From positions 248,001 through 312,000 of the forward strand of contig WHVD01000080.1 of assembly GCA_015178975.1 (NCBI GenBank): a DNA stretch of 64,000 nt. The letters are read 5' to 3'. How positions within the stretch are numbered: the first letter of the stretch is position 1; each line of letters opens with the position of its first letter. Positions 53,441 through 64,000 of this stretch are shown piece after piece. The position numbers and the translations under genes were made by a program. The DNA comes from Hysterangium stoloniferum. Taxonomy: Eukaryota; Basidiomycota; Agaricomycetes; Hysterangiales; Hysterangiaceae. Under the pieces are notes generated by a model. It was not told the origin of the DNA. It did no database searches and saw only the letters and a program-made list of their open reading frames with translations.

Positions 53441-56400
53441 TCACAGTTTTGGTGGATCGGGCGCCTGAGTCGCTGCCGCCCAAATTGCACTTTCCCCCGC
53501 TGCTGCTTCGAGCTGAGAAGCCATAAGGGCATGGAATCGCGAGTTCTCTTTAGTCACCTACAACGGTACGATACCCAAATTATCAAATTATCAAAAAACA
53601 CTGGAGCAAGTTGGACACACTAGTTCCCGATATGTTCCTGACTCTGTAATACAGCCATCTAACAAGTTATCATTTTATAAGCTCTTCCGAATACTAAGAA
53701 TAGCAAGAACAAATTTACCTTCAAGAACAACAATCCTTCCCGCTCGCGCAATCGTCGAAAGACGATGTGCGACGATTAAGCATGTCGTGTCTCTTGATTC
53801 GAGGATGGCATCAACGGCTTCGTTCACCTGTAAGGAAGATTGGTCTTCATTGGTGGTCATTCTACAAAATTACTAACGTGTTGTTCAGCCGCAGCATCCA
53901 ATGCGCTGGTCGCTTCATCCAGAGTCAAGATTGTAGGCTTCTTAAGAAGTGCCCGTGCGATTGCCAGGCGTTGCCGTTGACCTCCACTCAGACTTAATCG
54001 ACCGACTGAAATCAGGGGTATTATTCCCGAGCCAAGGATAAATCGCAAAGTCAATATCAGTGCCTACTTTCTGTATCAAAACCATGGGGCATCGTCCAAA
54101 CGAAGTCACAGTTCGCCTGACGAGCAGCAACCTCGATTTCAGCGCGCGTTGCATCCGGGAAACCAAACGCTATGTTGGACGCGATCGTTCCCGTAAATAG
54201 AACAGGATCCTTCAAGTAAATTAAATTAGCCACGGGTTTTATTCAGTTGATAAAGATGATACTTGTGGTACAACACCAATTATGGATCTCCAGGATGTGG
54301 TATTGAAATCTCGAATGTCTAGAATTGTTGTGATAAACAGCCAAATGGGGTAAAATCAAACACAAACCTTGACCATCAAACGTCACACGGCCGTGAACAG
54401 GATCATAGTATCTAAGTAACAGAGAGTGCACACTCGATTTACCACTCCCGCTTCGGCCACTGTACGTGTAATAGTGCAGTGACCAAATTATTTACGTACT
54501 TTATATAATGGATTTATCTTACACGAGAGCCACGCTTTCCCCCACTCCAACCGTGAGATTGAAATCATTTAAAATACGGACGCCTTTACGGGATGGGTAC
54601 TCAAATGAGACACCTTGAAATTTGATTTCTCCTTTTCGCCCTGGATCCAAGGCGATACCAGCAGTAGGATGGATTGCTGGCTCACGCGAAAGGAGATCAA
54701 AGATACGGGTGCCAGCACCTATGGCACGCATAATGGAAGACTTGTGTACGTCAGTCATACATATTGAATTACTTGAAACAGGCTAACAAAAAATGAACTC
54801 AGCATTTGTAGACCGCTTCCGACATAGACAGTATAAAGCAGAAGACTTGTTAGATCCCCCACCGAGATGACACCATGTGAGACCAAAGTTCCACCTATAA
54901 AATTTATGTTTTGATAAACCCTGATTTGAGAAGTTGAAGATACCAACCATAACCAAGAAGCATAAGAATTGTAACATTCCCGGCCCAACCTGTGCCACCA
55001 AAAAATAACCCACTCGCAAAGGCTTCCTTTCGTGCCAACGCAAGGACAGTGCTGACCTTGGTAAGAGGTCAACTAGTGAGCCTATACAAGACAATAATAG
55101 GGGTAAGGACGAACACGCTCGGCAAATTTATTTTGCTCTGATGACGCAGCATTAAATGCTTGGACAGTACGAAGGGCAGATAATGATTCAGAAGCAACCT
55201 TTAAAGTAGGCGTCTTATAATTCTGCATTCTACTCCTCGCTGCGACTGCCCACCTTCGTCATATCGCCAATGGCTTCTTGTGTACGATTGCTAAGTTTCT
55301 TAAGATAGCGCCCATAGATAACCTAGGTAGGGTGAGCCACAGTAACGAGCGGTGTGTTTTTTAAAAAAAAGTTTACATACGGCTCCTATCGACACCGGAG
55401 GCACGATCGCAAGCATTAAAGCTGTGAGAGTGGGAGACTTGGGGAAGACGTGAGTTGGAAACACAAAGAGGGAAAATCACTCACGATCCAAAACATGGCT
55501 CCCACTGGACAGGCAGCCAGTTAAGCTGCGGCTCACTGTGTCAATATGATTCACTCACATCCCACAGAAGCCATGACAATAGAACTGTTGTTGCGAAGAG
55601 ATTCAGCAATGGTTGTGCTGGATGTGAGGAATATTTACCGTAGTCCGTCGCTCAGATTTTGGGTTACTCTTGAGAATTAATTTAACATGCAGTTTCCAAA
55701 AGGATTGGAGGAGCTTGTCTAAATTAATGTAACACTTACGATTCACCTACTATGGAAGCATCTGTTCCCAAGCGACTGAGAATGTCGCCCTCTCCTTTTG
55801 TTCTCTCGACATATTCAATGTCTTGCCTAAAACCGCAGAACGAATGAAACGAAGTGCCTGATTGTGGTCAAAGATCATGTTACCGTAAAGCGCTTGCATA
55901 TGTATCATTTCTCAGACGGGCAACGATCCGTTGGCCAGATAGCCTCATCAGAATTGCTCTTGTGCCGTTTGAAAGGGCGCCAATGGTAAACAGTGCAAGA
56001 ATTCCAAGAACGGCCTGAGTGGGTGATAGGCCAAATAATATTTGCTGAATGGACGATGAGGTGCAGTATAGTCGAAATCAAAGGGAAATTTGACCTACAG
56101 GATTTGTGGTTGAAAAATAATCTATAAGTTTTCCGATTGTGAGAGGAACCGACATCGATACGCTTGATGAAATGAATAACTAATACATGTAGAATTGATA
56201 TATACGGCAATGTATAGAGCACGTTGGATGCATACCAATATTATAGCAACGGTTAACGGTTTCTTCTCAGGCCTGGCCAAGGCAAGGATTTTGCGGAAAT
56301 TGGAAGTGGTAGGCGGTACATGTGACGAGCCTTGCCTGGAAGGCAAAAACTGGGATATTCGGGATGAAAATGACGGCTTAGATGGCTGAGCTGTAGGGGA

Positions 56401-56625
56401 AATGGATGGAGTAGATGCGGAGGAATCTGGTTTGCGTGGAATTGTGTTTGTCGTCAAGTAACGAGCTTGCCGCCAGAGTTGGCTTCCTCCTGACCCATGA
56501 TGAAACATTCTGACACCATAATTGTGTGTTGATAACATACTCTGGAGTTGAAGACGGGTATTGGGGCGCGATTGACTCCTGTGAAATGCGCTAATTCTAC
56601 CAAAGGGGATTGGTAACCGATTCAT
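53441..56625 (-). CDS. MDL1: Mitochondrial ABC half-transporter, Mdl1/ABCB10 type
   Basis: Starts [20 protein letters not shown]; the Arg/Ser-rich, acid-poor N-terminus is a typical mitochondrial presequence. Next is a transmembrane domain (exons from about 56260 to 54780), with [16 protein letters not shown] coupling region and [20 protein letters not shown]. The nucleotide-binding domain follows: Walker [10 protein letters not shown] (spanning an intron near 54450), Q-loop region, signature [20 protein letters not shown], Walker [14 protein letters not shown], and H-loop IVAHRLST. It ends with a short helical tail ([15 protein letters not shown]). Mdl1-type proteins export peptides from the matrix. 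About 12-13 exons. Divergent from clathrin light chain with 198 bp between start codons. Confidence 0.92.
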
Positions 56626-56823
56626 ACTATTGACTCCTTTACCAAGCAATCGCCAGCAAAGAGAACCGCAATAATAATAAGAATGGAGGGAATCAGATAG
56701 ACAAATGCAGGGCCAGAAGGACAAGCAAAAAGGTCAGTTTGACATTGGAAAGGATGTCGTAGTTTCCCTATCTAGTTCGGCGTCACGGTGTCACACGATA
56801 TTCAACCCAAGACACAGACTGCC
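56626..56823. promoter_or_regulatory. Shared divergent promoter of MDL1 and clathrin light chain
   Basis: Only 198 bp separate the two start codons, so 5' UTRs and promoters must lie within it or overlap. No individual binding site is claimed. Confidence 0.6.
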
Positions 56824-57902
56824 ATGTCAGAGGACTTTCTCGCTCGCGAAAATGACCTCCTTGGAAGTGCATTCAGTCTCCCTACTGGAGCTGCATCTGG
56901 AGCGAACACGGCCGATATTGACTATGACCGGGTCGTATCTGCCTTCCCTGACATCGACTTAGACGGTGACATCCCTCCCCCACCGACACTACAAAATGCG
57001 ACATCGAATGGAAGCGGATTTGCTTTTAATATCAATAACTTGACCTCTCCCCCAGCTCATCCAGACGTTAAAGTTACTGGTGATGACGTGATAGATCAGT
57101 TCGAGAGCGCATTTCCTGATATTAGCCCCAGCCCTCAGGTAAGCGTTAAGTTTCCTGCCTCAGAGCTTTTCACGCATAACGCCTCAAACAGGCATTCTCT
57201 GCACCTCCCCTTCACCAAAGCGCTTCGCTGACACCAGCATTTGCACCCCGTCCTCAACCTTCTGCGAGATTGTCCACACCTATCTTGCAAGCGTCGATGG
57301 AAGAGGTTGACGAGCCGGAAGTAATCAAGTGAGTCCATTAGTTCGCTCTTCCAGATAATGTTGTTTAATAAATCGTTTTAACTTATCAGAAAATGGCGGG
57401 GTGAACAGGCTGATTCCATTCGCCGTCGTGATGAAGCATCACAGCAAAAGAAGCGGGAGACTATTGCAAAGGCAGAACGCTCAATAGACGAATTTTATGA
57501 AGAGTACAATGCAAAGAAAGAGAAGCAAATTAAAGAGAACAAGTGAGTTGTTTCTCGAGGCTATTGCCTTGGCATCTCGAGCCCTTGATACTGGAATCTG
57601 TATTTATTCTCGTGACTTAACATTTCACAGGGAATCAGAAGCTTCCTATCTCGCCTCTTTGACAGATTCTTTAAGTGCAGGGACTACGTGGACTCGCATA
57701 TGTGATCTGATTGAGTTGGAGAATTCTCAGAGCAAAACCATTGCACGCAGTAGTATTGGAACGACCGATCTCAGCAGGTAATGGCGCCAATTCATCCGCA
57801 ATGGACTGTTTGTTGACCTCGTATTGCTCGCGCAGATACCGAGAAATTTTGCTGAGGTTGAAAAGGGAGGGTACAGCTGCACCAGGTGCTGCAGGTTATT
57901 AA
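56824..57902 (+). CDS. CLC1: Clathrin light chain
   Basis: Five exons: 56824-57138, 57192-57328, 57390-57542, 57631-57777, 57836-57902; 272 residues, with all phases consistent. Start [20 protein letters not shown] chosen over an upstream Met at 56788 because family members begin with an acidic, short leader. Acidic repeats [11 protein letters not shown] and [12 protein letters not shown] are followed by the heavy-chain-binding coiled coil ([40 protein letters not shown]) and the C-terminal block [17 protein letters not shown]. Coats vesicles by stabilising the clathrin triskelion. Confidence 0.95.
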
Positions 57903-58170
57903 ATATCGTCTCGATATCAATACAGTACGCCGATTTGGTTTTAATATAATGTTATACTTGCCATGAAAAATATTTCAATGATCCTGGTACTGGTTGATCA
58001 ATAACTTAAATGATGCTCCATATGCATTGTGCTTTAGACGTGCTTTGGTCATCATAGATCGGGACTAATGCTTGTTCAGGCGCCCAAGGTTCTGAGTCCT
58101 AATAATTAATAATTAATAAATATTATTATCGCCATGGCTCAGTGCTCAATTGCACTCTCTCAAGGACCAT

Positions 58171-61100
58171 ATGCCCAACTCCTTGTCCACAAAGATTGGC
58201 CTTAAGCTCGGTCCGATTGTCTTGGAAACTTTCTTTAAACATTATCTGAATCGTGCCTCTACTTCGAGCGATGCGTCAGAACGCTCCAGCTCTCGGAAAC
58301 AAGACCTCCTTTGGCACGAGGCTTTCCAAGTTGTCAAGGTGCAGCCCTCTTTGCTATATGCCTTGGTGGGATATCTTACATGGTTATCTACTAGTGGTTC
58401 ATGGAACAATCTACAAAGTTTGTTTTAGGACATGCCTTTATCGCAAGCTTTAATCTCTAGTCTGTGTTCAGACATACAATAGAAGACTTTCAGGAATTTG
58501 GAAACGCTCGCATTCCTGCGCCTCCCTGGATCTACGTTGAATGGACTTTGATACCCATTTCTGTTTGTGATATTGCAGCAGTACACCTGATCAAAGCCTT
58601 CGGCGGTGAAGATGTCACAAAGCGTGTTATAGGGGGGACAAAATGGTGGCAAGTACGAGGTATTCGTGGGTACGTATTTTACGTGTATTTGAACACCGAA
58701 CATAGTCTAAGGCCGAGACAAGCGTGGAATGTCAATGGATTTGCCAAAAATCCCATCTGCAGAAGGGACGAAAGGCAGCCAAATCAATGACCGCCAATAT
58801 GAAGAGCGCGGAACATTCTTCAGCCCAAGCTACTAATAAGCCATTTGTTAAACTGTCGAAGTTTGGTACTTATTCGGATGATGTAACAAAGGAAAAAAGT
58901 ACAGGAACTACCAAAGGTTCCGGACAAGACGAGAATAACACGGGTCAAAAAATTACAGAAGACGCTCCTCAGGGTAGTATATCGTATATGGACGGAACTC
59001 GATGTATGCTATATGCTCATGGCGGTAAGCTTATAATCGCCAGTTTCACGTAGGTGTATTGACACTCTAACAGGTGGATATTACTTTGGATCCATCGATC
59101 AGGAGCGGTATGTCTGTCCTTTTAGACTTCTGCTAGTTCTTAGAAATTTCGTGTAGATATGTCATGCAGCGATATGCCCGCAAGATCAATGGTCGCGTTT
59201 TTGGTATGTTTCAATCCTTTTTCCATAAGTAAAACAATAATTTATAAGTTTTAGCGGTTAACTACCGTCTTGCTCCGCAGTATCCCTTTCCTTGCGCTTT
59301 ACAGGATTTGTTAGCGGCATGTATGTGCAGTTCTATTCAATGTGATCGGCCGTACTCTGATTCTATGCAATTCTCCTTTAGACATTTACCTTATTGATCC
59401 GCCACCTGGCGCACAGCATGCAGCAATTCCGTCTCATTTGATCGTTTTTGGGGGAGATAGCGCTGGTGCTGGTCTGTGTCTCGCTGCTCTTCAGGTGCAC
59501 ATCGTTGGATATCAGTAAATGACACTCTAAAAACAATTACAGATCATTCGAGATTCGGGCTTGCCAGCTCCTGCAGCGGCGGTTCTAGCCAGTCCATGGT
59601 GCGATTTAACTCATTCTTTCCCGTCCACGATTCAGAACACAGCCACGGTTGGTACTGTCTCCAAGATGGTGAATTTCACTAACATAATCTTGATTCTTCC
59701 TTTTTTTTTAAGGATATCGTTCCGCCTTATGGGCTCAGTCTACACAAACCCAGCGTTTTATGGCCACCGCCAACTGATGAGGTGTCCTCGAACGTACGAA
59801 AGGGTTTGCAAGAACGCTATGGAAAGGCAGCCAAACGGACGAATCGTGTCGAAAATATTGCATCATTCCAGCGAGACGTGAATCAAGATGACGAAATTAT
59901 CCATTCCGTAGAGACCGGCATGATACATATCCACGGGCACGCTGTAGCAGTGGCGGGGTTAACGCCTGGTATCGCTACTGCTAGGACTTCGACATCCATT
60001 CCTCCGCCTGTGATCAACGTGATGGATCCGAAGTCGGGGAAAATGGTACCTCAAGTTTTTCGCATATGTGGCCATCTCCCACTTCCTTGGGAGTCGGAAA
60101 ACATCGTCTTTAACCTTGATGGCGAAACATTACAGACCAGAAACCCAATTCAGTTTTACTGCCCCAATAACCTGTTGCTTCACCCCCTTATAAGCCCCGT
60201 TTTGAGTTATTTAGGAGGCTTGCCTCCTCTCATGATAATAGCAAGCGATAAGGAAGTCCTTAGGGACGAGATGGTCTATCTGTTCGTGTTTCCTTCTATT
60301 CCCATTCGTGCACGTTAACTTGATGGTTTTAGAGCACACAAGGCCGCACACCCAGATCGCTATCCTATTAACGAAGACGCCAAAAAAATTTATCCTCCTA
60401 TTAGGAATCCAGAAATGCGTCCTACATTTGTACATTTACAAATTTATGATGGTATGTGGAGATGTCCTGCAAGATCTGTGTCATTAAATACTGTCATGAA
60501 GATACGGCACATGTTCTTCCACTCTTTTCGTTTATTACACCGGTGAGTTGTCCTTTTACCCCGTCCCCGCTGTTGACTTATTATCTACCAATAATATTCA
60601 GGCTAAGTATTGCTATCGAGCTGTAAGTCATGTTTTACAGTATGGCTTCATCTTGTTTATTTATATTTTGGGGTAGATCACATTATTTATCAAGCAGTTT
60701 GTCATACCCGAAGAGTCGCCACAGCCACCTATAATACCAGCCTCGCCTACGATTACTCCAGAGGGCGAAACTCTCAAATCAGAGATGTCAGCCCAAGATG
60801 CTGCAGCGTTGTTCCCACCGCAAAGTCCATTATCGTTCACTCTAGGCGATGCTGCCCACGGCGCTAAGACCGACACTAGAAATGACTCGAATGATTCAGG
60901 TGACATAGCTGGGAATAGGTTCAAACCTGCAGCAGATCAGCCGCAGGGTCCCGGTACTGCTGGCGATCCTTCAGTGTATGCTAGGTTTAATGTATGTGTT
61001 TGCTTCCTGGTCTGCAGCGGTGGAAGGTGTTTAAAACAGAATGTACAGAGGTGGCCGCCTGATGACGCTATGATCCGTGAACGCGTCTCGTTTCAAGGTG

Positions 61101-61898
61101 TAATTCGTCCACTTGAACCGGAATCTGAAATACCGGCGTTATTGTTTCCTGTTGAATATATTGGAGTCCTTCTCGAACCGATAGCACGTCGTTATGTTGA
61201 AAGTCAAGCTCTATGGGAAAAAAAGTTTGCTAAAGCCACAAAGAGGGTGGCATCTGAACGAAAGAAGAATTTGGAATTGGCGGAAGGTGAAGCCCTGCAC
61301 ACCGTGGTATGTAATATACATCAACAGTCAGTCCGTTAGACACCTGATGTTGGGGTATCTTGGCCTATAGGACCAGTTTCAGGAACATCTTTTCTATGAT
61401 CGAGAAAAGCTTAATACAACCACCCACTCATCCATGTCATCCATTCTGAAGAAAACGAGGAATGTGGCACAGCTAAAGTCCGATTCTGAACCTGGACTCC
61501 ATATTCGAGCATGTTCGTGGGCATTGGAGAACGAGCGTCCACCTCGCAGTAGTATTGTTTCACGAAGAGACACAGCTGAGGCGCTACATCTTGCGAAGGT
61601 GGCTGACCTAGGCGTAGAACCGGAAGAAAGTAGATTTAGTGGTAACAGACTATGGTCTGTGCTGGTCAACTTTTTAACAGCACATCCGAATCGTAAGGAA
61701 ATGGAAGAGGCGAAGGAGAATGATGATGATGATGATGATGATAACGATGGTGGTCCAAGGAGCGGCAGAGTTGGTAAAGATCGTGACAATGCGACAACAC
61801 CTCAGGAGCACTCCGATGAACAATATTTTTCGAAAGGAAGTAGTATAATCACACGGTTTAGGTCATTGGGCAAACGCCAAAAGGATACCCAGTTATAA
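58171..61898 (+). CDS. Alpha/beta hydrolase of the hormone-sensitive-lipase (fold-3) family with long tail
   Basis: Start MPNSLSTKIGLKLGPIVLET. An N-terminal region with a possible membrane helix (WTLIPISVCDIAAVHL) precedes the hydrolase: oxyanion motif HGGGYYFGS formed across an intron near 59030-59070, nucleophile GDSAGAG (about 59460), Asp in IIASDKEVLRDE (about 60240), and His in DDTAHVLPLF (across an intron near 60450-60510). So all members of the Ser-Asp-His triad are present. A large insertion separates the nucleophile and the Asp. The C-terminal 350 or so residues are disordered, with a poly-Asp run (about 61720-61745) and Ser/Arg-rich end. Esterase/lipase activity is expected; substrate unknown. 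Confidence 0.85.
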
Positions 61899-62012
61899 TA
61901 CCATTTTTCTCGGGTTAATTATATATCAGTTTCAATTTCAAAACTGCTAGTAAATGTTACAAGTCGCATTCCCGGTTTACTTATCGATTTTGAAAAGTTC
62001 GTATCTCCGTTA

Positions 62013-63323
62013 TTACACCTTATATGAACCCTCCGTCTCTGCGTCGATCATCTATGGAGAAAGAACAGTGTGTCATATAATCGAGGCATCCTCGTAAATC
62101 GTCCAACTTACATCAAAGTATGGGCTGCCTACAAACCATCCTGCATGAGGACTGCCAATTTGATCACGACTAGGAACAGGTACAAGGTGAACCAACTCGA
62201 TGCAGTCTAGATGGTAAGGATTGAGCTTACGTAAATTCAGCACTCTCATCAGATATCTTAATCGTGGCACAGTTTGTGCCTTGTGCGGCGGCGTCGGCGA
62301 GGAGTTGCACATGGCAAGCGTTTTCCAGCCTTGAAGGGGGAAGGGATGAAGTATAAATGATGAGAAGTATAGTTACTTACTTGATGAACCATGCTACGGT
62401 CTCCTCGACAGTCTGTCCAACGGTTAAAATACCATGGTTTTGCAGAATCAGAGCCTTTTTCTTCCCAAGATGCTCCACGATTTTCATGCTCTCCTCTTCT
62501 GTAATTACAACGCCACCGAAGTCCGGGTAGAGGGCATGATCTTTGTAAAACACGCATACATCCTGGTTTGTGATATCTAGCACGGCGTGCGATTGTCGAA
62601 ACGCGTTTTTAGAAAACAAATGGAGTGTTTACCCAATGTCTTCCCCAGAGTGCTAAAAGCCCTCCCATAGATCGAGTGAGAATGCGCAGCCGCATCGACA
62701 TCGGGTCTGGCGGCATGAATTGCAGCATGGATACAGTATGCAGCACGGTTATAGATTTGACGACCAGCTGCGCGATAGGTCAGCAAAATGCAACGGGACC
62801 GTTTAGCTAGAAAATTGACGTTTTCCACCCTCGAGTATCTTGCCTTTATGATCAATAAGTAAGAGGTCTGACACTGTCATCAATCCAAAAGCTACGCCAA
62901 AAGGGTTAACCCTGCCAACAACCAATTAATCGTGTGCGATATACGAATTTATGTACATGCCAAAAGTGACTATGATTGCCTGGGTCGCGAACGGTGATAT
63001 GTCCAGCTACACCTAAATTCATCATATTCGATATCAGGTGTATGAACCGGGGGTGAATGATACCTATTGACCTTCATCAAGGCCGTATTTGGCAAAGATC
63101 CTGTACAGTGTCTGAGAGATGGTGCATCAGGTTCAATTATCACTAGTTACCTGAACGCGCAGGCTAATCGTTCCTTCACATGCCGGCGTTTCTCTTCGAC
63201 AGTGGCAAAAGTTGGTAAAGGTGGACGCTCGAACTTTGCAGCTGATGATTCAGTTGCCAGAGGTACTTGCTCTTGGGATTTCTGAGCACTTGCAGTCTGA
63301 GAAGTCATGCTTTGAGCGGACAT
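62013..63323 (-). CDS. Class II aldolase/adducin N-terminal domain protein
   Basis: Start MSAQSMTSQTASAQ at 63323. Exons carry LPTFATVEEKRRHVKERLAC, AGHITVRDP (metal His), PFGVAFGLMTVSDLLLIDH, AYCIHAAIHAARPDVDAAAH followed by SHSIYGRAFS (the HSH metal ligands), and ALILQNHGILTVGQTVEETV (third metal His). The end is GSPHAGWFVGSPYFD spliced to MIDAETEGSYKV with stop at 62013-62015. Family members are Zn-dependent aldolases or epimerases acting on sugar phosphates; fungal proteins of this group have unproven substrates. Convergent with the hydrolase (114 bp apart). Confidence 0.88.
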
Positions 63324-63504
63324 GGTGGGAAGTTGCAGCCGAGAAATAAAAAACGTGCATTGGTCACATTGTGGAGCTATGTCCAATCCATGGTCAATTT
63401 TGACCCTCGTTCAGATTTAGTTCAAATCTACTCACGCCTAATGGACATGTGGTATAAATTACATGGTACAGCCTGATAAACTCAAACCAGATTCTATAAT
63501 ACAT

Positions 63505-64000
63505 TCAGTATGTCGTCGAATCTCTGAGTCTCCACTTCTTAATGGCCCTAGACCATAAGAAACCACGCGAAACTCCTTCATCATTCTTCCCTTCTGAAGC
63601 CTGTACTTGACTTGGTGGCGTTGTCTCCCTATTACTCCCGTCATCACTCATTCTTCGCAACACCGGAAAGCCGAATTCTCCACCAGACCATCCAGGAAAC
63701 CGGCCAAGGTGACGGCCATTTTCAAGTTGTATCTGCAGTTGAATTTGCTGCTGTTCTACCGCCTGAACGCGTTCTGCACGAACGTGTGCTTGTCTTATGG
63801 AGCACCATGCTCTTTGTGCAGCCGCGATGAAGGCATTTGCGCTACCTGGCCCAATTTGGACTGTCGAGGACACATCGGGCGATGACGAGGTTGCGGATAC
63901 AGTTGGGATTGAACTAACAGCAGTAAGCTCAATGGCTTCAGAAGTAGGTGATGTCTGTTGGAGTTGAGTTATAGATTTGGGTTCCGTTCCGCTGGTCCGA
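63505..64000 (-). CDS. 3' end of an unrecognised gene, cut by the window edge
   Basis: The frame is open from the window edge (64000) to a stop at 63505-63507. The visible 164 codons are Ser/Thr/Gln-rich, with a short coiled coil (HVRAERVQAVEQQQIQLQIQ) and a basic end (WSRAIKKWRLRD). No domain is recognised. The start lies outside the window. Confidence 0.55.
   Translation of the reverse strand, partial: RTSGTEPKSITQLQQTSPTSEAIELTAVSSIPTVSATSSSPDVSSTVQIGPGSANAFIAAAQRAWCSIRQAHVRAERVQAVEQQQIQLQIQLENGRHLGRFPGWSGGEFGFPVLRRMSDDGSNRETTPPSQVQASEGKNDEGVSRGFLWSRAIKKWRLRDSTTY

Noticed and set aside
56788-56823. Upstream ATG for clathrin light chain
   Set aside because: Adds a leader (MSHDIQPKTQTA) unlike the family; MSEDFLARE fits better.

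Overview
The window looks like nuclear DNA of a filamentous basidiomycete, probably an agaricomycete. The genes on the right have many short introns (about 50-60 nt, GT...AG) and encode recognisable fungal proteins: Cdh1, an Nrd1/Msa2-type RNA-binding protein, Rim9/PalI, TRAPPC11, Mdl1-type ABC transporter and clathrin light chain. The left half is a nest of fungal retrotransposons. The species cannot be named from the sequence alone.

Left part (1 to about 33 kb) is almost entirely mobile DNA, with at least five layers of nesting. A decayed Ty3/gypsy chromovirus (minus strand, about 4.9-12.4 kb) is broken by a tRNA-like-containing LTR that itself holds a Tc1 transposon and a copia solo LTR, and by a gypsy-type solo LTR, a second tRNA-like LTR and a complete 532-bp TRIM. 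Two copies of one Ty1/copia family (Copia-1: 12610-17279, with intact GTTAC target duplication, and 25288-30915) and two of another (Copia-2: 17663 to about 23316, and 24162-25287) follow. Most insertions are dated by exact 5-bp target-site duplications read directly from the sequence. Solo LTRs at 1124, 2295, 7902, 8594 and 31120 complete the set. No intact, uninterrupted pol reading frame remains.

Right part (34.1-64.0 kb) is compact and gene-rich. In order: cdh1 (-), nrd1-like (-), rim9 (-), an intron-split metallothionein (-), a DUF3445 haem-dependent N-demethylase-like gene (-), a PTRHD1-type peptidyl-tRNA hydrolase with a 12-nt exon (+), TRAPPC11 (+), two unrecognised small genes (-), MDL1 (-) divergent from clathrin light chain (+), an HSL-type alpha/beta hydrolase (+), a class II aldolase/adducin protein (-), and the 3' end of one more gene (-). 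These are housekeeping functions (cell cycle, RNA binding, pH sensing, metal binding, membrane traffic, mitochondrial transport) with no sign of a biosynthetic cluster.

The most unusual material is in the retroelements. Copia-1 LTRs carry contiguous heat-shock-element arrays of up to seven GAA/TTC units. Two unrelated TRIM-type families carry tRNA-like Pol III promoter modules inside their LTRs. Two insertions (29527-30334 and 21460-21892) are palindromic or chimeric products that begin and end with a U3 terminus yet have perfect target-site duplications.
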